Assembly: GCA_029237695.1 (NCBI GenBank)
Contig: CM055273.1
Coordinates: 61,369,968-61,433,967, forward strand
Source of the DNA: Conchocele bisecta
Lineage: Eukaryota > Mollusca > Bivalvia > Lucinida > Thyasiridae
Direction of reading: 5' to 3'
Length of the DNA stretch: 64,000 nt
Part shown: positions 25,526 to 37,800 of the stretch, one piece after another
Layout: every line of letters starts with the position of its first letter
How positions within the stretch are numbered: the first letter of the stretch is position 1
The notes under the pieces: model-generated
What the model was told of the DNA's origin: nothing
The model's input: only the letters and a program-made list of their open reading frames with translations
The model's database searches: none
Position numbers and translations under genes: made by a program

Positions 25526-25834
25526 CTAATGACGAAACTGTCATGGTTGCGTTCTGAGGTACATCTTATATTTCTTCCTTTTAATGATGACCATGTTCCA
25601 GCTATTAACGCTAGGAGTCCAACAATACCAAATTTAGCAACATTACTTCTATAGTTTGTCTGAACATTCGGCAGAGAATTCCAAATCCAAAAACCGTTGA
25701 CTTGAATGTTCAGACAAACTACAGAAGTATTGTTGGACTCGCAGCGCTAATTGCTGGAACATGGCCATCATTAACAAGAAGAAACAGCAGTCGTATTGAT
25801 GAAAACTAAGATTTACCTCAGTTTCGTCATCAAA
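25526..25834. mobile_element. MITE, about 310 bp
   Basis: Arms: 'taatgacgaaactgtcatgg' and 'aatgatgaccatgttccagc' at left, with complements at 25735-25834 ('gctggaacatggccatcatt' and 'ctcagtttcgtcat'). Non-coding. Confidence 0.8.
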
Positions 25835-26233
25835 ACAAATCGACCTCGTGATCCTACACCCTATTGTCTGAAGGTAGAACTATTTTGTTTATGATTTTAG
25901 ACAAACCAGTCACAATTGGTTGCTGATATCTCTCATTGAAGTCTGTATGAATTTGTGAACATGGATAGATCCATACTTGCTATCAAAAGACTTATATATT
26001 CTTATGTCCCTGGCATCTAAAAAATGTTGTAATTATGCATTTGTATCGTCTCAATGAGAAGGGTCGTCAGGACATATATTTATGGCGGGACTAGAAAAGT
26101 TTACCCAATTTCAATCCGGCATGAAAGGAGTTCAATATTTGTATCATTTTCAAAGAAATACACAAATTTGTCCCGGTCGAAAGTCATAATGTAACTTGAG
26201 ATAGTATGTGTCGATGAGAAATGAGGCGCATTA
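25835..26233. other. intergenic, nothing recognised
   Basis: No gene or repeat recognised. Confidence 0.4.
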
Positions 26234-26539
26234 TTTCAGCAACCCATGTGCAATGGTAAGTCTTTTCCTGGCTGCAACTTCTTGGTCCTGTTCCCTAAAG
26301 TTCTGAACATTTGGAAGCACATGAGGGACTTCGTCTTCAGCTCGAACATTTTGAAAGTCATCTTTATCCATGAGGCATATATGTTGTGCAAATCACAACC
26401 TGTCAGTATTGTCTGAACAATCGTTCTAATATCCCTTTGATATATATTTTGCAATGATATCTACATCACTACAGTCAGTACTGTCTTCCTCCTCGCTACT
26501 CTCAAGAACAATCACGGCAAGTTTGCGTTTCCCGAACAT
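26234..26539 (-). pseudogene. internally deleted Harbinger-type transposase ORF
   Basis: On the minus strand an ATG at 26539 begins a short acidic N terminus (MFGKRKLAVIVLESSEEED…) that stops at 26426. Immediately after it, in another frame, comes a C-terminal motif, TILTGCDLHNIY (compare LHNIC in HARBI1-like DDE_Tnp_4 transposases). A further frame change leads to MDKDDFQNVRAEDEVPHVLP and NFREQDQEVAARKRL, ending at the stop at 26234. The central catalytic domain is absent, as expected for a non-autonomous deletion derivative. Family assignment rests on the C-terminal motif and on the acidic N terminus; moderate confidence. Confidence 0.5.
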
Positions 26540-28282
26540 CTTAACTTGTTGTTGTTGTTGAAAATACCGGATCTGGATATGTTGAGTACGTGTTCATTCG
26601 ACTGAGCTCGGAACGTTCAGTACGGTCTACCCACTGCGCATGTGGGCGGAGCTTAGAAGTGCTTAACAAAAACGAGCCAGTCGAATACGTCCAATTAATA
26701 CATACAACATGCAATATAAATACGAAGCAAGGACGGTAACTGTTGAATGTGTTCTAAAATTGGAGCAGATCGACGCTCGATGAAGCAGACGAACATTGAT
26801 AGATTGTTATGTTGGAGAATAAACACAATGTGGCATGGCAGCCGCGAACAACGTCGACAAATAGATGAACAGTGAACGGGTAAGTGAGTCGTAAGTGAGT
26901 CTTGACGTTGATCGCTAAGTTCCGCTGCTCAAATGAGGTTGGATGTGAAATCGTATACATTTGTACAATAGTGCACTCTTGGAGGTCATAGACATTGCGC
27001 GTGTTCTCGGCATTTTTTTTAATATTGATAAAAAATCAACTTTACACATACGCATTCGCCTTGAATTAAATTTATATTATAGATATGTAACACTATATTA
27101 TATACAACAATAATTTGTTTGTTCATGCTGTTATTTAGAAGATGTATACAGGCGCGGATACAGAAATAATTACTGACGCGTGAACCGGGTGATTTAATCC
27201 GTAATGTTTTTTGGTTCTAATTAACCTGTTATCTATCTCCTTTGACGCGTGCCGCGGTATTCGGATATAACCCCATTCGTGTGAAAATGACAGCATGGAC
27301 AAAATCCCGTTCATGATTTTGACGATCTTTTCTGTACATGTTGGACTGAATATAAAGTGCCCAAACTGCTACTTGAATGTTTGCATTAGCAACACATGTT
27401 GTATTAATCCCGGTAATTAATGAAGGGGTTTTGTCCACCCTGTACACATCATGAAGGGGGTTTTGTCCATGTTGTCAAATGGTGATTTGTCCTACACTCA
27501 CGTGCCGCGCATATAGTGTAACACATATACCCGGTCTGATCAGGATCTACACTGATAGTATACAACATATATAATGGCTACCCTGTTGTTGTTTTCCAGG
27601 CTGCTAACGAGGGTTTGAAGACGCTGTCCGTCGCTGTCGTCAGAGAAAACATGTTTTTGAAACGCATTCCACTTGAATCGACATTACACTCCGATTTCCG
27701 TGATCATGTACAAGATCCCTTATCCACGCATACCTGAACACTTATCCATGTATGACAGTTATAATATGTGACGATGACTAGAGAAAGTGATGTTTATTGA
27801 TGAAATGGCGAACAATGCATATCCTGATCAGACTGCGCGGATGCACATGCTGATCTGGTATTGCTCGCAAAACACATATGCCCCATTTCTCCAGTCACAT
27901 CCGGATGTGATGATACAATAAGAAAATCATGCATTCTGGTGCTTCTATTCTTAAAATATATGACGTTTATAGCTCCAATGATCCCTATATTGATATAACT
28001 TAAAATAAATATAGCAGTTGGCATACATTGTTTTTTTGTGTTGTTTCGTACCTCACTCAGTACAATAATGATCAATCTGTGTCGTTGTATATATTATAGT
28101 ATGTGACATCTGAATTGTCTCGGTACAGCAAAAATATGCACATACATAGTACATACATATACACACATTACTTATTATCAATTTGAACTTCTCTTGCCAT
28201 TGAATTAAACGTTAACGGCTGAGATCTGAAGCAGTCTCGTCAAGAATATGAAGTCTGAGTCTGCACAACTGCCGTTTTTAAA
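26540..28282. other. intergenic with repeat fragments
   Basis: 27003-27150 is a partial copy of the unit of about 200 bp that is tandemly repeated at 28283-28680 (shared 'atatattatagatatgtaac'). 27786-27905 is a copy of the tgactggagaaatgggg palindromic family. A (ttg)n run lies at about 26547. No gene recognised. Confidence 0.6.
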
Positions 28283-28760
28283 ACTCCAATGCGCCCCGAA
28301 ATCTCCAATGCGCCGAGGCCATATTATATTTGTGTTAGGTATTTTTCTAAAATTGATACATCAACTTTACACACGCGCATTCACCTTGACTTAAATATAT
28401 ATTATAGATATGTAACAGTATATTATATATAAGAAAAAGAAAAAACTGAATTTAAAGATTTTATTAAGAAGATATATAGCATATAAAACTCCAATGCGCC
28501 CCGAAATCTCTAATGCGCCGAGGCCGTATTAAATTTTCGCTAGGTATTTTTCTAAAATTTATAAAAAATAAACTTTACACATGCGCATTCACCTTGACTT
28601 AAATATATATTATAGATATGTAACAATATATTATATATAAGAAAATGAATTTAATGTTTTTATTAAGAAGATATATAATATATAAAACTCCAATGCGCCG
28701 CGAAATCTCCAATGCGCCCAATGAGCCCAATGCGCCAAAAATTCTCCAATGCGCACTTTA
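28283..28760. repeat. ~200-bp tandem repeat carrying CCAATGCGCC motifs, upstream of eIF3m
   Basis: Two full units (about 28283-28484 and 28485-28680) and a partial third share 'aaaactccaatgcgcc' and 'ctttacacacgcgcattcac'. Seven perfect ccaatgcgc motifs occur (near 28286, 28305, 28491, 28690, 28708, 28726 and 28746), the last four packed within about 70 bp. The block ends about 80 bp before the eIF3m start codon. Confidence 0.85.
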
Positions 28761-28830
28761 GTTATACCCGTCTTATATCTATTCCGGGGAATAAACACGT
28801 GCGCCATTTTTGTCTGGTTTGCTCGTCAAA
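28745..28830 (+). promoter_or_regulatory. putative eIF3m proximal promoter / 5' UTR
   Basis: Between the last CCAAT-type motif and the ATG at 28831 lie an E-box, cacgtg (28797-28802), and a pyrimidine-rich stretch (ttttgtctggtttgctcgtc). No TATA box is evident. The transcription start is not determinable from sequence alone. Confidence 0.4.
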
Positions 28831-28872
28831 ATGAGCATTCCAACATTTATCGAGATAGACGTTCTTGACCAG
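28831..28872 (+). CDS. eif3m: eIF3m coding exon 1
   Basis: Encodes [14 protein letters not shown] and ends at CAG|gtaata in phase 0. Upstream 'tcgtcaaaATGA' gives a purine at -3. The following intron is 10,833 bp. Confidence 0.93.
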
Positions 28873-31800
28873 GTAATACGTTGGTTATATGAAATAATGA
28901 ATAGAACAGTATGATAATGATAGTCTTACAGTTGATCAATATTGTTTTAGCACACTATAGTAGTATTGTCATTGGTTTAGCACAGTATTGCGACAGATGT
29001 TTTGCCGAACATTACCCAATATCCGTTGAGATGCAGTATACGTTGTACACGTTTATCTGTTGCATGCAACCTTGCTGTGTTTTTTCTCTTGGCACTCCGG
29101 TTTTTCTCCACATGAAAAACAGGTCACGGCCAACCGTAGTTCTAAGCACATAACTCCAATTACATTTCATTGCACTGCATTACATGAGAGTTATGACTGA
29201 GTAGTCTTTCCAAATGTGCGTTTGAAGTGTTCTTTGTTTATGTCACGGTACAGATCTAGTAACTCCGGAGAGAGAATATGTATCTGGGGTGGCACGATTT
29301 ACCCAAATCTACCCAAATCTTACCCAAATCTACCCAAATCTACCCAAATCTTACCCAAATCTACCCAAATCTTCATATAATTACAGTTCTTTAGTGTTTA
29401 GCGGATAGCTAAGAAGATTATTGCTGCATACGTCTTTAAAGTAGAACTTTTGGACAAGTACCTGGTACCAATAGACAGGAAAAAGTGTCTTCTTTCCAAA
29501 TTGGGTTACTTCTTTAGTTTATTCCAATGTTTTCCTCGCATAATTCCTTGTTTACCTAACGCACTGAATTAGTCAGTAACGGATAGCTTTGGTGTTTATC
29601 GGATACGTGTGCGACAGTTGCTGAGGGGGTGTCTCAAAACATTCCAAATCATGTATTGTTTTGTAAATGACTAGGAAACATGCTTACATGCATATGTATC
29701 ACATTAACACTGATTAAATATGTTTCATCATGTAATGTGTACATGTGTAACTGAAAAATAAAAAAAAATATTTACACTGCTTAAACTTTTTTTTCATCCC
29801 AATATTTTCTTGAAGCAATGTGATGGGTGGTGCCATAATTTGGCATAAAAACAAATAAATGTCGTTATGAGACTGAATTAAAATATAGGGTGATGCGGGT
29901 GGGGGGGGGTGGCAGTGGTGCGCCGATTCCCGGCGACACATACTGAATACATACATGGTGGTAAACCGTGTATTAACTGTAATTATTAATTAATAAATCA
30001 TAGAGAATAACTTCACAAATGTACATGTAACATTACCCTTTTAACCTCATGCAGTCATGTATAGTGGTAGTGGCAAACAGTGTACATGCAGATGAGGCGG
30101 CTCTTAATGATCAAAACGTCTCATCAGGATCTGCACTGTGTGCCACACATTTTCTACTACGAGTCCCGGCAATGATTCGAATCCTGTGAAGGGTTGGGCC
30201 GAGGTGGTGGCCGTAAACAGTGTATTAACTGTGATTGGTGATGGTGTCCATTGATGGACCCGCCCGTCGGACCCACGCAAAATGATGGAATGAACCAATC
30301 AGATTGGCTCATTCCGTCAATCCGCGAGGCACCGACGGGCTGGTCCATCAATATACACCATCACCCTGTAATTAGTAATTAATAAATCATAGACTATAAT
30401 ATCACAAATGTACATGTAATATAAACCCTTTTAACCTTACAGGCCTATATAGTAGTGTTGGCAAACAGTGTACATCCAGATGAGCCGGCTCTTAACGAGC
30501 CGTCTCATCAGGATCTGCACTGTTTGATACACATGTTTTATATTTGAATCTCGACAATGATTCAAGTCCTATGAAGGTGTTGGGCCGAGGTAGTGGTAAA
30601 TAAACCGTATATTAACTGTAATTGGTAAGATGGTGTCTATTGATGGACCCGCCCGTCGGAGCCCCGCAAAACCGCGAGGCACCGACGGGCTGGTCTATCA
30701 ATATACACCATCACCCTGTAATTAGTAATTAATAAATCAGACTATAACTTCACGAATGTACATGTAATATTAACCCTTTAAACCTCGCATGCATGTATTG
30801 TGGTATTGACAAACGTGTACATCCAGATGAGCCGGCTCGTAACGAGCTGGCTCATCAGGATCTGCACTGTTTGCCACATATTTTTTGTTTAGCGCCAAAA
30901 TCTGATAAGAAAACTGATCATGAACATGAACCACCAGATACGGCATTAAATATAATGCCCTGAAATCGCATATTTTTTCCAGCAACATTGGCGTAGTGAA
31001 AATAAAACAAAGTCAACACCCCAGAAAAAAATTGGCGACGGGAGGTGGGCACACATGTGCTTTTGTTATTTTTCCAGCAGCATTGGCGTAGTGAAAAAAA
31101 ACACTAAGTCAACACCCCAGAAAAAAAATTGGCGGAGGGAGGTGGGAACACCTGTGATTTTGTTATTTTTTCCAGCAACATTCGGGCTGGAAGAGAAATA
31201 AAAACAAAGTCAACACCCCAGAAAACAATTGGCGAGAGGAGGTGGGCACACATGAGCTTTTGTTATTTTTTCCAGCAACATTGGGGTTGGAAGTAAACAA
31301 AAAAACAAAGTCACCCCAGAAAAAAAAAATGTCGAGGGGAGGTGGGCACACATGTGCTATTGTTATTTTTCCAGCAACAATGTATATTGGCGTCGAGTGA
31401 AAAAAAAACCCACTAAGTCAACAACCCAGCATGCGCCGACAGTTCGCCTCAACTTTTTACAGAAATTCAAACATACCGCAAAACGATCGAGTGTAAAAAA
31501 ATCATAAAAAGTAGTATAGGCCTCTAATACGCAAAATCTGAGACAAGGCGGCTGCCTCGTCTGCCTCATCCTGGCTACGGCCCTGACCAGTATTATTTTT
31601 ATTTAGAAAATTAATGCCATTTAATAAAATAAATATTCACAAATTTTAAAATTGTAGTTGTCAATGTCAATTAGAATTTTCAATCCCTGTGGTGTTGATC
31701 TCTCTACAATGAAACACCCCCTCTTTCATGAAGATAGAATGAAGCTACATACATGTATAATAATAAAAGCAACGTATGTATAGATGCTATGGCCAGTTTG

Positions 31801-34800
31801 AAAAACTGTTACGACCTGGTTAACCAAAACGTGTGACGGACTGACATACGGACGGACAGACGGACGAACGGATTGACGGACGGTCCGAACACTGTGTGCC
31901 ACCCGTCTCCGGTGGCATAACAAAAACATTTGATATAGCGTTCGCAGGTCATATTGATTTTGAGACGATCCCCGCAAATCTGATTTGTACGCAAATTAGG
32001 ATGATCCGTTACTGCCGGAAGCACGTGCGTTATTATTGACGTCTGTGTTCAGTGACATGGTGTGATTTATGAACCAAGCTTCTTTCCAGTTATAGAGGAC
32101 ATGATTATACTCATATTATTCACAGAGTTTGTTTCTTCAAAACTAACTGTTTATACATTTTCAGTGAAATTACTCTGGAGCAACTTACTTTCGCTTTACC
32201 TGGTGTAAACTTCCGGTTACGTCATTGTGTTTCTTGAAGCTTTACGCCCACGGCAAGGAAACTGCTATATCAAAGTAAACATGTCATTGTGTGGGGGATG
32301 GATCACTGTTCCTAACGGTAATATTTTATTTATTTTAAATGTACAATATAAAAAAATATTGTGTTAAAAAGTATATACCTATCCGCTATACCCTAAAATC
32401 CGCTATACCCTAAAGAACTGTACTATAGCCTGGAACTGCCAGAAATCGGTCACCTAGCATGTTTATCAACATAATTCTTAATTAAAAGACATGTCATGAA
32501 ATTAATGTTATACACACTTATAATACAACATTTCATTGTTATAAAACTGTAACTTTAACAAAGATTACCTTGAAATATGTCCAGTAATCAGCTGTGAACA
32601 CCGGTGACCCACTTTCCAATACTGCAGAAATTCACAACCGGTTTTCGGTCAATTTTATGACATCTACAGGATATGCCCAAAATAACACACACTCACAATG
32701 AAACTTTATTAAGTCTTTGGAAAATTAAAATTATTGTAAATGTAACTCGAATTAACTTCAAATAACTGATTTAACTTATTTACAATGTATACTCATGTAC
32801 TTAGTCCTGGGTTGGAGTGATGGCAGCATCACAGTGTGGGCACAAAAATGTGTCCCCACGCCTAATTACTCTCACTGGTGTACAAAATGCCAAATGGACC
32901 CACCGTTTGCATTTTTCACATTCACCCCAAGCGCTGAAAGACACAATTAAGTGCGCTAAATACATGATGCACCTTCTTACCTATGCATAAAAGCATATCT
33001 CATTCACACATATGCCTAAATCATCAGTGAAAAAAAAATATTTGATAACTCAACTGCATAAATTGTCTCTCACTTTTGGCCAACACCTGTACATTGACAC
33101 CGCTTGGCAAGTGCGTGGGCCCTGGAAAATATCCATTTTAGCAGACGGTGAATGAAAAATTTGATAAACTTGTTATTTTGAGGATTTTTTTGGTATTTTA
33201 TGAATGGGAACTTTTGGTCATAGTGAAAATGCATTAAATTAGGACTTGGCATGATTTTATAACAGTTATTACCTTTCTAATCTCCATTTTCACGCAGCAA
33301 ACAACTTTGACAGCTCGGTAGTCAGCGTAAACAATGTGGTGCACGCGCAACCAGTGTTGTCGTAAAAAATAAGCAATTTTTTTTAAAATCTCCGGAGCCG
33401 ACCGGAAACAGGCAGTGACCGATTTCTGGCAGTTCGACGATATATGTCAATACAAATAAGCTATAGCCCCAATTCTCATGGATTCATGCCTTCTCATTGA
33501 TTCGTGCCCCTAGAAAACAAGTGTATAAGCATATTCTAAGAATAGTGTTAATTGAAAATTATTTTAAAAATATATTTTAAGTTGTATCCCACTGTTTTCT
33601 AAGTTACAGTTACATACAATTGTGATTTACCACCTATTTTGTGGTTTTTCTACATATTTCCTTAATCTGAAGAGGGTCTGTTCGCAAATGATGCATAAAA
33701 TGTGATAAATGTTGATTTCTAGGTGAATCTGGACTTCACCATATTTAAATTTGATTCATCCAGGCAGCAACACTTCTTTATTGTATGAGTGATCAAGGAA
33801 TGGCACTCAAATGTGAAAAAGGTTTTAGGGCACGAACCTGATGAGAAGTTTCAAGATCAATTAGGTGACTTGGGTGGGTTATTTCTAGGGACTCTAAGAC
33901 TTGCATAAACAATAATTTTGGTGAATTCCTAATGTCAACTCATAGTCAAGTGTTTGAACTTTATGTTGATGTATACATTTTCAGAAATTAATCAGAATAT
34001 AACACACAATATGAATGTATGTGCTTAGGGGCACGGATCCATGAGAATAGGGACTACACATCATACTAACGATGTCTGGACTGTACTTACATAATGTATG
34101 TCATTGATTTGCTCATACCAGGGCCCATTTTAATGTTTTGATGCAAAATGGAAATATTTGTATATGAAATAAAGGGAGAGTACCGCGATAAACTTAATAC
34201 TAGGAAGCCAAGGAAGATAATCCACTTTATAATGGCTAAACATGCTAAATGGGAATGATTATTTTTAATTGAAATACAAATACAAAACTGTAGAACCTCT
34301 CTAATGTTGACATACAAGGAGACAGTAGTGTGAAGGTGTCGACTGTATACTGGCCGTTTTCGCCCGCCAGGGCGTGTAGCCATCTTGTACATAATCACTT
34401 GTTGAGGCTATACCTCTAAGAAAATTTGCAATCACAGTCTGATCAGGGTCTACACTGTTTTCCATCTTGTACATAATCACTGTATACCATATACAAGAAG
34501 CAAGCCGCGTGTCGCCCGCCAGGCCATCTTATAACAATCACTTGTTGAGGCTATACATTCTAGGGGAAATTTGCAATCACAGTCTGATCAGGGTCTACCC
34601 GGTTCCCCATTTTATGCATAACCACTTGTTGAGGCTATACCTGTAGGTGAAATATGCATTCACAATCTAATCAGGATCTACACAGTTTCCCATATTGTAC
34701 ATAGTCAACTATATATAACGAGCTACCCCACTAAAATACACTGTGTTCTGGTCAATACAATATAATATTGGGCTTTGTCTACATAGAGGTGTGAAAAACA

Positions 34801-37800
34801 TTCAAGCTATTTGACAAGATATACAAACTATACACAAATTTAAAAATATATATATTGCATGCATATTATGGTTCATTTTCATCAATGTTCTTAATACAAG
34901 ATCGTTTATTATTGTTATTGTAGATGAATATTAAGAATATTTATATATATATATATGTATAACAACTCCGTAAATTAAATTGCAATAACTAAACTATGCC
35001 CAGAAGTCATTTGTGCTAATAAAAGCATTCATTCAATGCATTATACTTTGTTTTTAACTATTTCAAAAAGATGTTGGCATATAATTACTCGGCAAAATAA
35101 ATATTGCAATACTATGGAGGTGACCGGTTACTTAGACAGTTGGACTATTATATGTGCCATATGAAATCATGATCGATGGCAACTTAAAGTTAGACAACTG
35201 AGACATAATGAATGAGTCTCGATCACATTAGTCTCCCTTTATAATAATGATACATGTATATTAATCGCTTTCCCGCGGAAATATGTGCTTTATTCTTCCA
35301 TTTTTCAGTCAAAATGTGCTTATTGTATGATATACTAATGATATATTGTTGAAAACGTATATAACATAATCATAAATGTTATTTTTAATGAAGCTTTGGG
35401 TAAGATTTGGGTAAATCGTGCTGCCGATGTATCTGCCCGGTTAGCTCAGTCGGTAGAGCGACCGCCTTGTAAGCGGGAGGTGTCGAGTCCTGGGTCGGGT
35501 GCATATTTTCTCATACTGTTACATTTGGCACCCAACGAGGGACCGTGACTGATATATATACTCCGAGATTGTCCCACAGATAATCACTACCCAAAAAAAT
35601 ATGTAATTCGAGGACGCATATTTTCTTTTCCTGTTACATTTGGCGCCCAACGTAACGGGATGAGAAAATATGCACCCGACCCAGGACTCGAACCCGGTAC
35701 CTCCCGCTTACAAGGCGGTTGCTCTACCGACTGAGCTAACCGGGCACAGATACACATCTTCTCTCCTGAGTTACTAGATCCGTAGCGTGACGTACTTCCC
35801 GCCAAATGGAAATTCGTCCTCGAATTACATATTTTTTTGAGTACAGTGATTATCTGTACCCAAAAAAATATATTCGAGGACGAATTTCAATTTGGCGGGG
35901 GAGTATGTCATGGTACGGATCTAGTAACTCGGGAGAGAGAATATGTATCTGTGCCCGGTTAGCTCAGTCGGTAGAGCGACCGCCTTGTAAGCGGGAGGTG
36001 ACGGGTTCGAGTCATGGGTCGGGGGGCCGCACGATTCACCCAAATCCTCATTTTCCCCCCAAATCCTCATGTAATGAATAAGTTATCCAATTAATATGTC
36101 TCAAAACCTTTTAATATCGTTCTTAAGAAGTTATTGAACCCGATTTGAATACGTTTTTATGGTAAAAAGAGTCTTATTTCGATGTTTTAATTTAACTTAG
36201 GCATTCTAGCAACCAAGGGAGATCATCCAAAATAAATTATGAGATAAGTGCAAGGGAGATAAATGTTGTTTGACCCATTTTGGTCAATTGAAACATGCAA
36301 GTTATTTACCATTCCAAATATGCTGCATATCGGGGCCCGTACTGCATAGACACTTGACATTTACGGACGTGGTCATATTTTCAAGCTATATGTGCTGAAT
36401 TTGATTGATTGATTGAGATGAATGAACATTTGGAATGGTAAATAACTTGCATGTTTCAATTGACCAAAATGGGTCAAACAACATTTATCTCCCTTGCATT
36501 TATCTCATAATTTATTTTGGATGATCTCCCTTGGCTGCTAGAGTGACCTAAGAATTTTGCTAATACACCCTTTATTAGGTAAGTTTATGGTAATATTTTT
36601 TTGTCATATAGTATTAATATCTTAGGTAGGCTACAATTTAATGAGACCAAAAACTCACAACAAATAACCTTTTTAGCTCGATTATTCGAAGAATAAGTAG
36701 AGCTTATGCTGTCACCCCGGCGTCACGTCACGCCTTGGTTAAGGTTTTTAGTCAAGCTTGTATATGGAATACTACTGGCCCTACACCCACCATACTTGGA
36801 CAACTTCATCTCCTAGTGATGTACATCAATAACCCCTGATCTATATTTCACCTTGACCTACATTTCCTCTTGAATTACTTAGTTATTTCCCCTTGGTTAA
36901 GGTTTTTAATCAACCTTGGTTAAGGTTTTTAGTCAAGCTTGTATATGCAATACTACTAGCCCTACACCCACCGTACTTGGACAACTTCATCTCCTAGTGA
37001 TGCACATCAATAACCCCTGATCTATATTTGACCTTCACCTACATTTCCTCTTGAATTACTTAGTTAATTCCCCTTGGTTAAGGTTTTTAGTCAACCTTGG
37101 TTAAGGTTTTTAGTCAAGCTTGTACATGGAACACTATTGTGCATACATACACCATACTTGGACAACCTTTTCTCATAGAGATGTACATCAATAACCCCTG
37201 ATCTATATTTGACCTTCACCTACATTTCCTCTTGAATTACTTAGTTAATTCCCCTTGGTTAAGGTTTTTAGTCAACCTTGGTTAAGGTTTTTAGTCAAGC
37301 TTGTACATGGAACACTATTGTGCATACATACACCATACTTGGACAACCTTTTCTCATAGAGATGTACATCAATAACCCCTGATCTATATTTGACCTTCAC
37401 CTACATTTCCTGGTTAAGGTTTTTAGTCAAGCTTGTACATGGAACACTATTGTGCATACATACACCATACTTGGACAACCTTTTCTCATAGAGATGTAAC
37501 AATCAATTAACCCCTGATCTATATTTGACCTTCACCTACATTTCCTCTTGAATTACTTAGTTACATTCCCCTTGGTTAAGGTTTTAGTCAACCTTGGTTA
37601 AGGTTTTTAGTCAAGCTTGTACATGGAACACTATTGTGCATACATACACCATACTTGGACAACCTTTTCTCATAGAGATGTACATCAATAACCCCTGATC
37701 TATATTTGACCTTCACCTACATTTCCTCTTGAATTACTTAGTTAATTTCCCCTTGGTTATGGTTTTTTGTCAAGCTTGTATATGCAATACTACTGGCCCT

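Larger units (their letters stand above)
29382..32422. other. widely spaced inverted repeat (possible 3-kb element)
   Basis: 29382-29408 (tacagttctttagtgtttag, then cggatag) is the inverse of 32379-32422, where 'tatccgctataccctaaa' is doubled. This could mark the ends of a 3-kb element into which other repeats have inserted, or two chance copies of one small repeat. 29420-30000 and 31620-32378 show no gene. Confidence 0.35.
32428..33437. mobile_element. 1-kb TIR element carrying a PHD-finger-like gene fragment
   Basis: Terminal inverted repeat gaactgccagaaatcggtca (left, about 32429) with complement 'tgaccgatttctggcagttc' (right, ending 33437). The interior holds two apparent minus-strand exons (32801-32933 and 33074-33121). 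It sits in intron 1 of eIF3m in antisense orientation. Confidence 0.7.
35397..36062. mobile_element. cluster of short LTR-like units with embedded tRNA-Thr-like sequence
   Basis: Pattern on the plus strand: tgtcatggtacggatctagt (35906, starts with TGT), gagagaatatgtatctg, a tRNA-like body, catattttctcatactgtta plus ca, then tttggcacccaacgagggac (35524). A TGT…ACA repeat followed by TGGCRCCCAACG is how an LTR followed by a tRNA-Lys-type primer-binding site looks. The unit occurs on minus at about 35640-35800, where tttggcgcccaacgt (35638-35652) lies next to it. Pieces of two further copies are on plus. Two hairpins with 'aaattcgtcctcgaatt' lie between. No gag or pol is present, so this resembles a TRIM or SINE-LTR hybrid. 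Confidence 0.55.

Noticed and set aside
35435..36025. Three functional tRNA-Thr genes
   Set aside because: Copy 1 lacks part of the T arm and copy 3 has T-stem mismatches; all lie in an LTR-like repeat. Only copy 2 could be functional, so they are listed as tRNA-like with reduced confidence.
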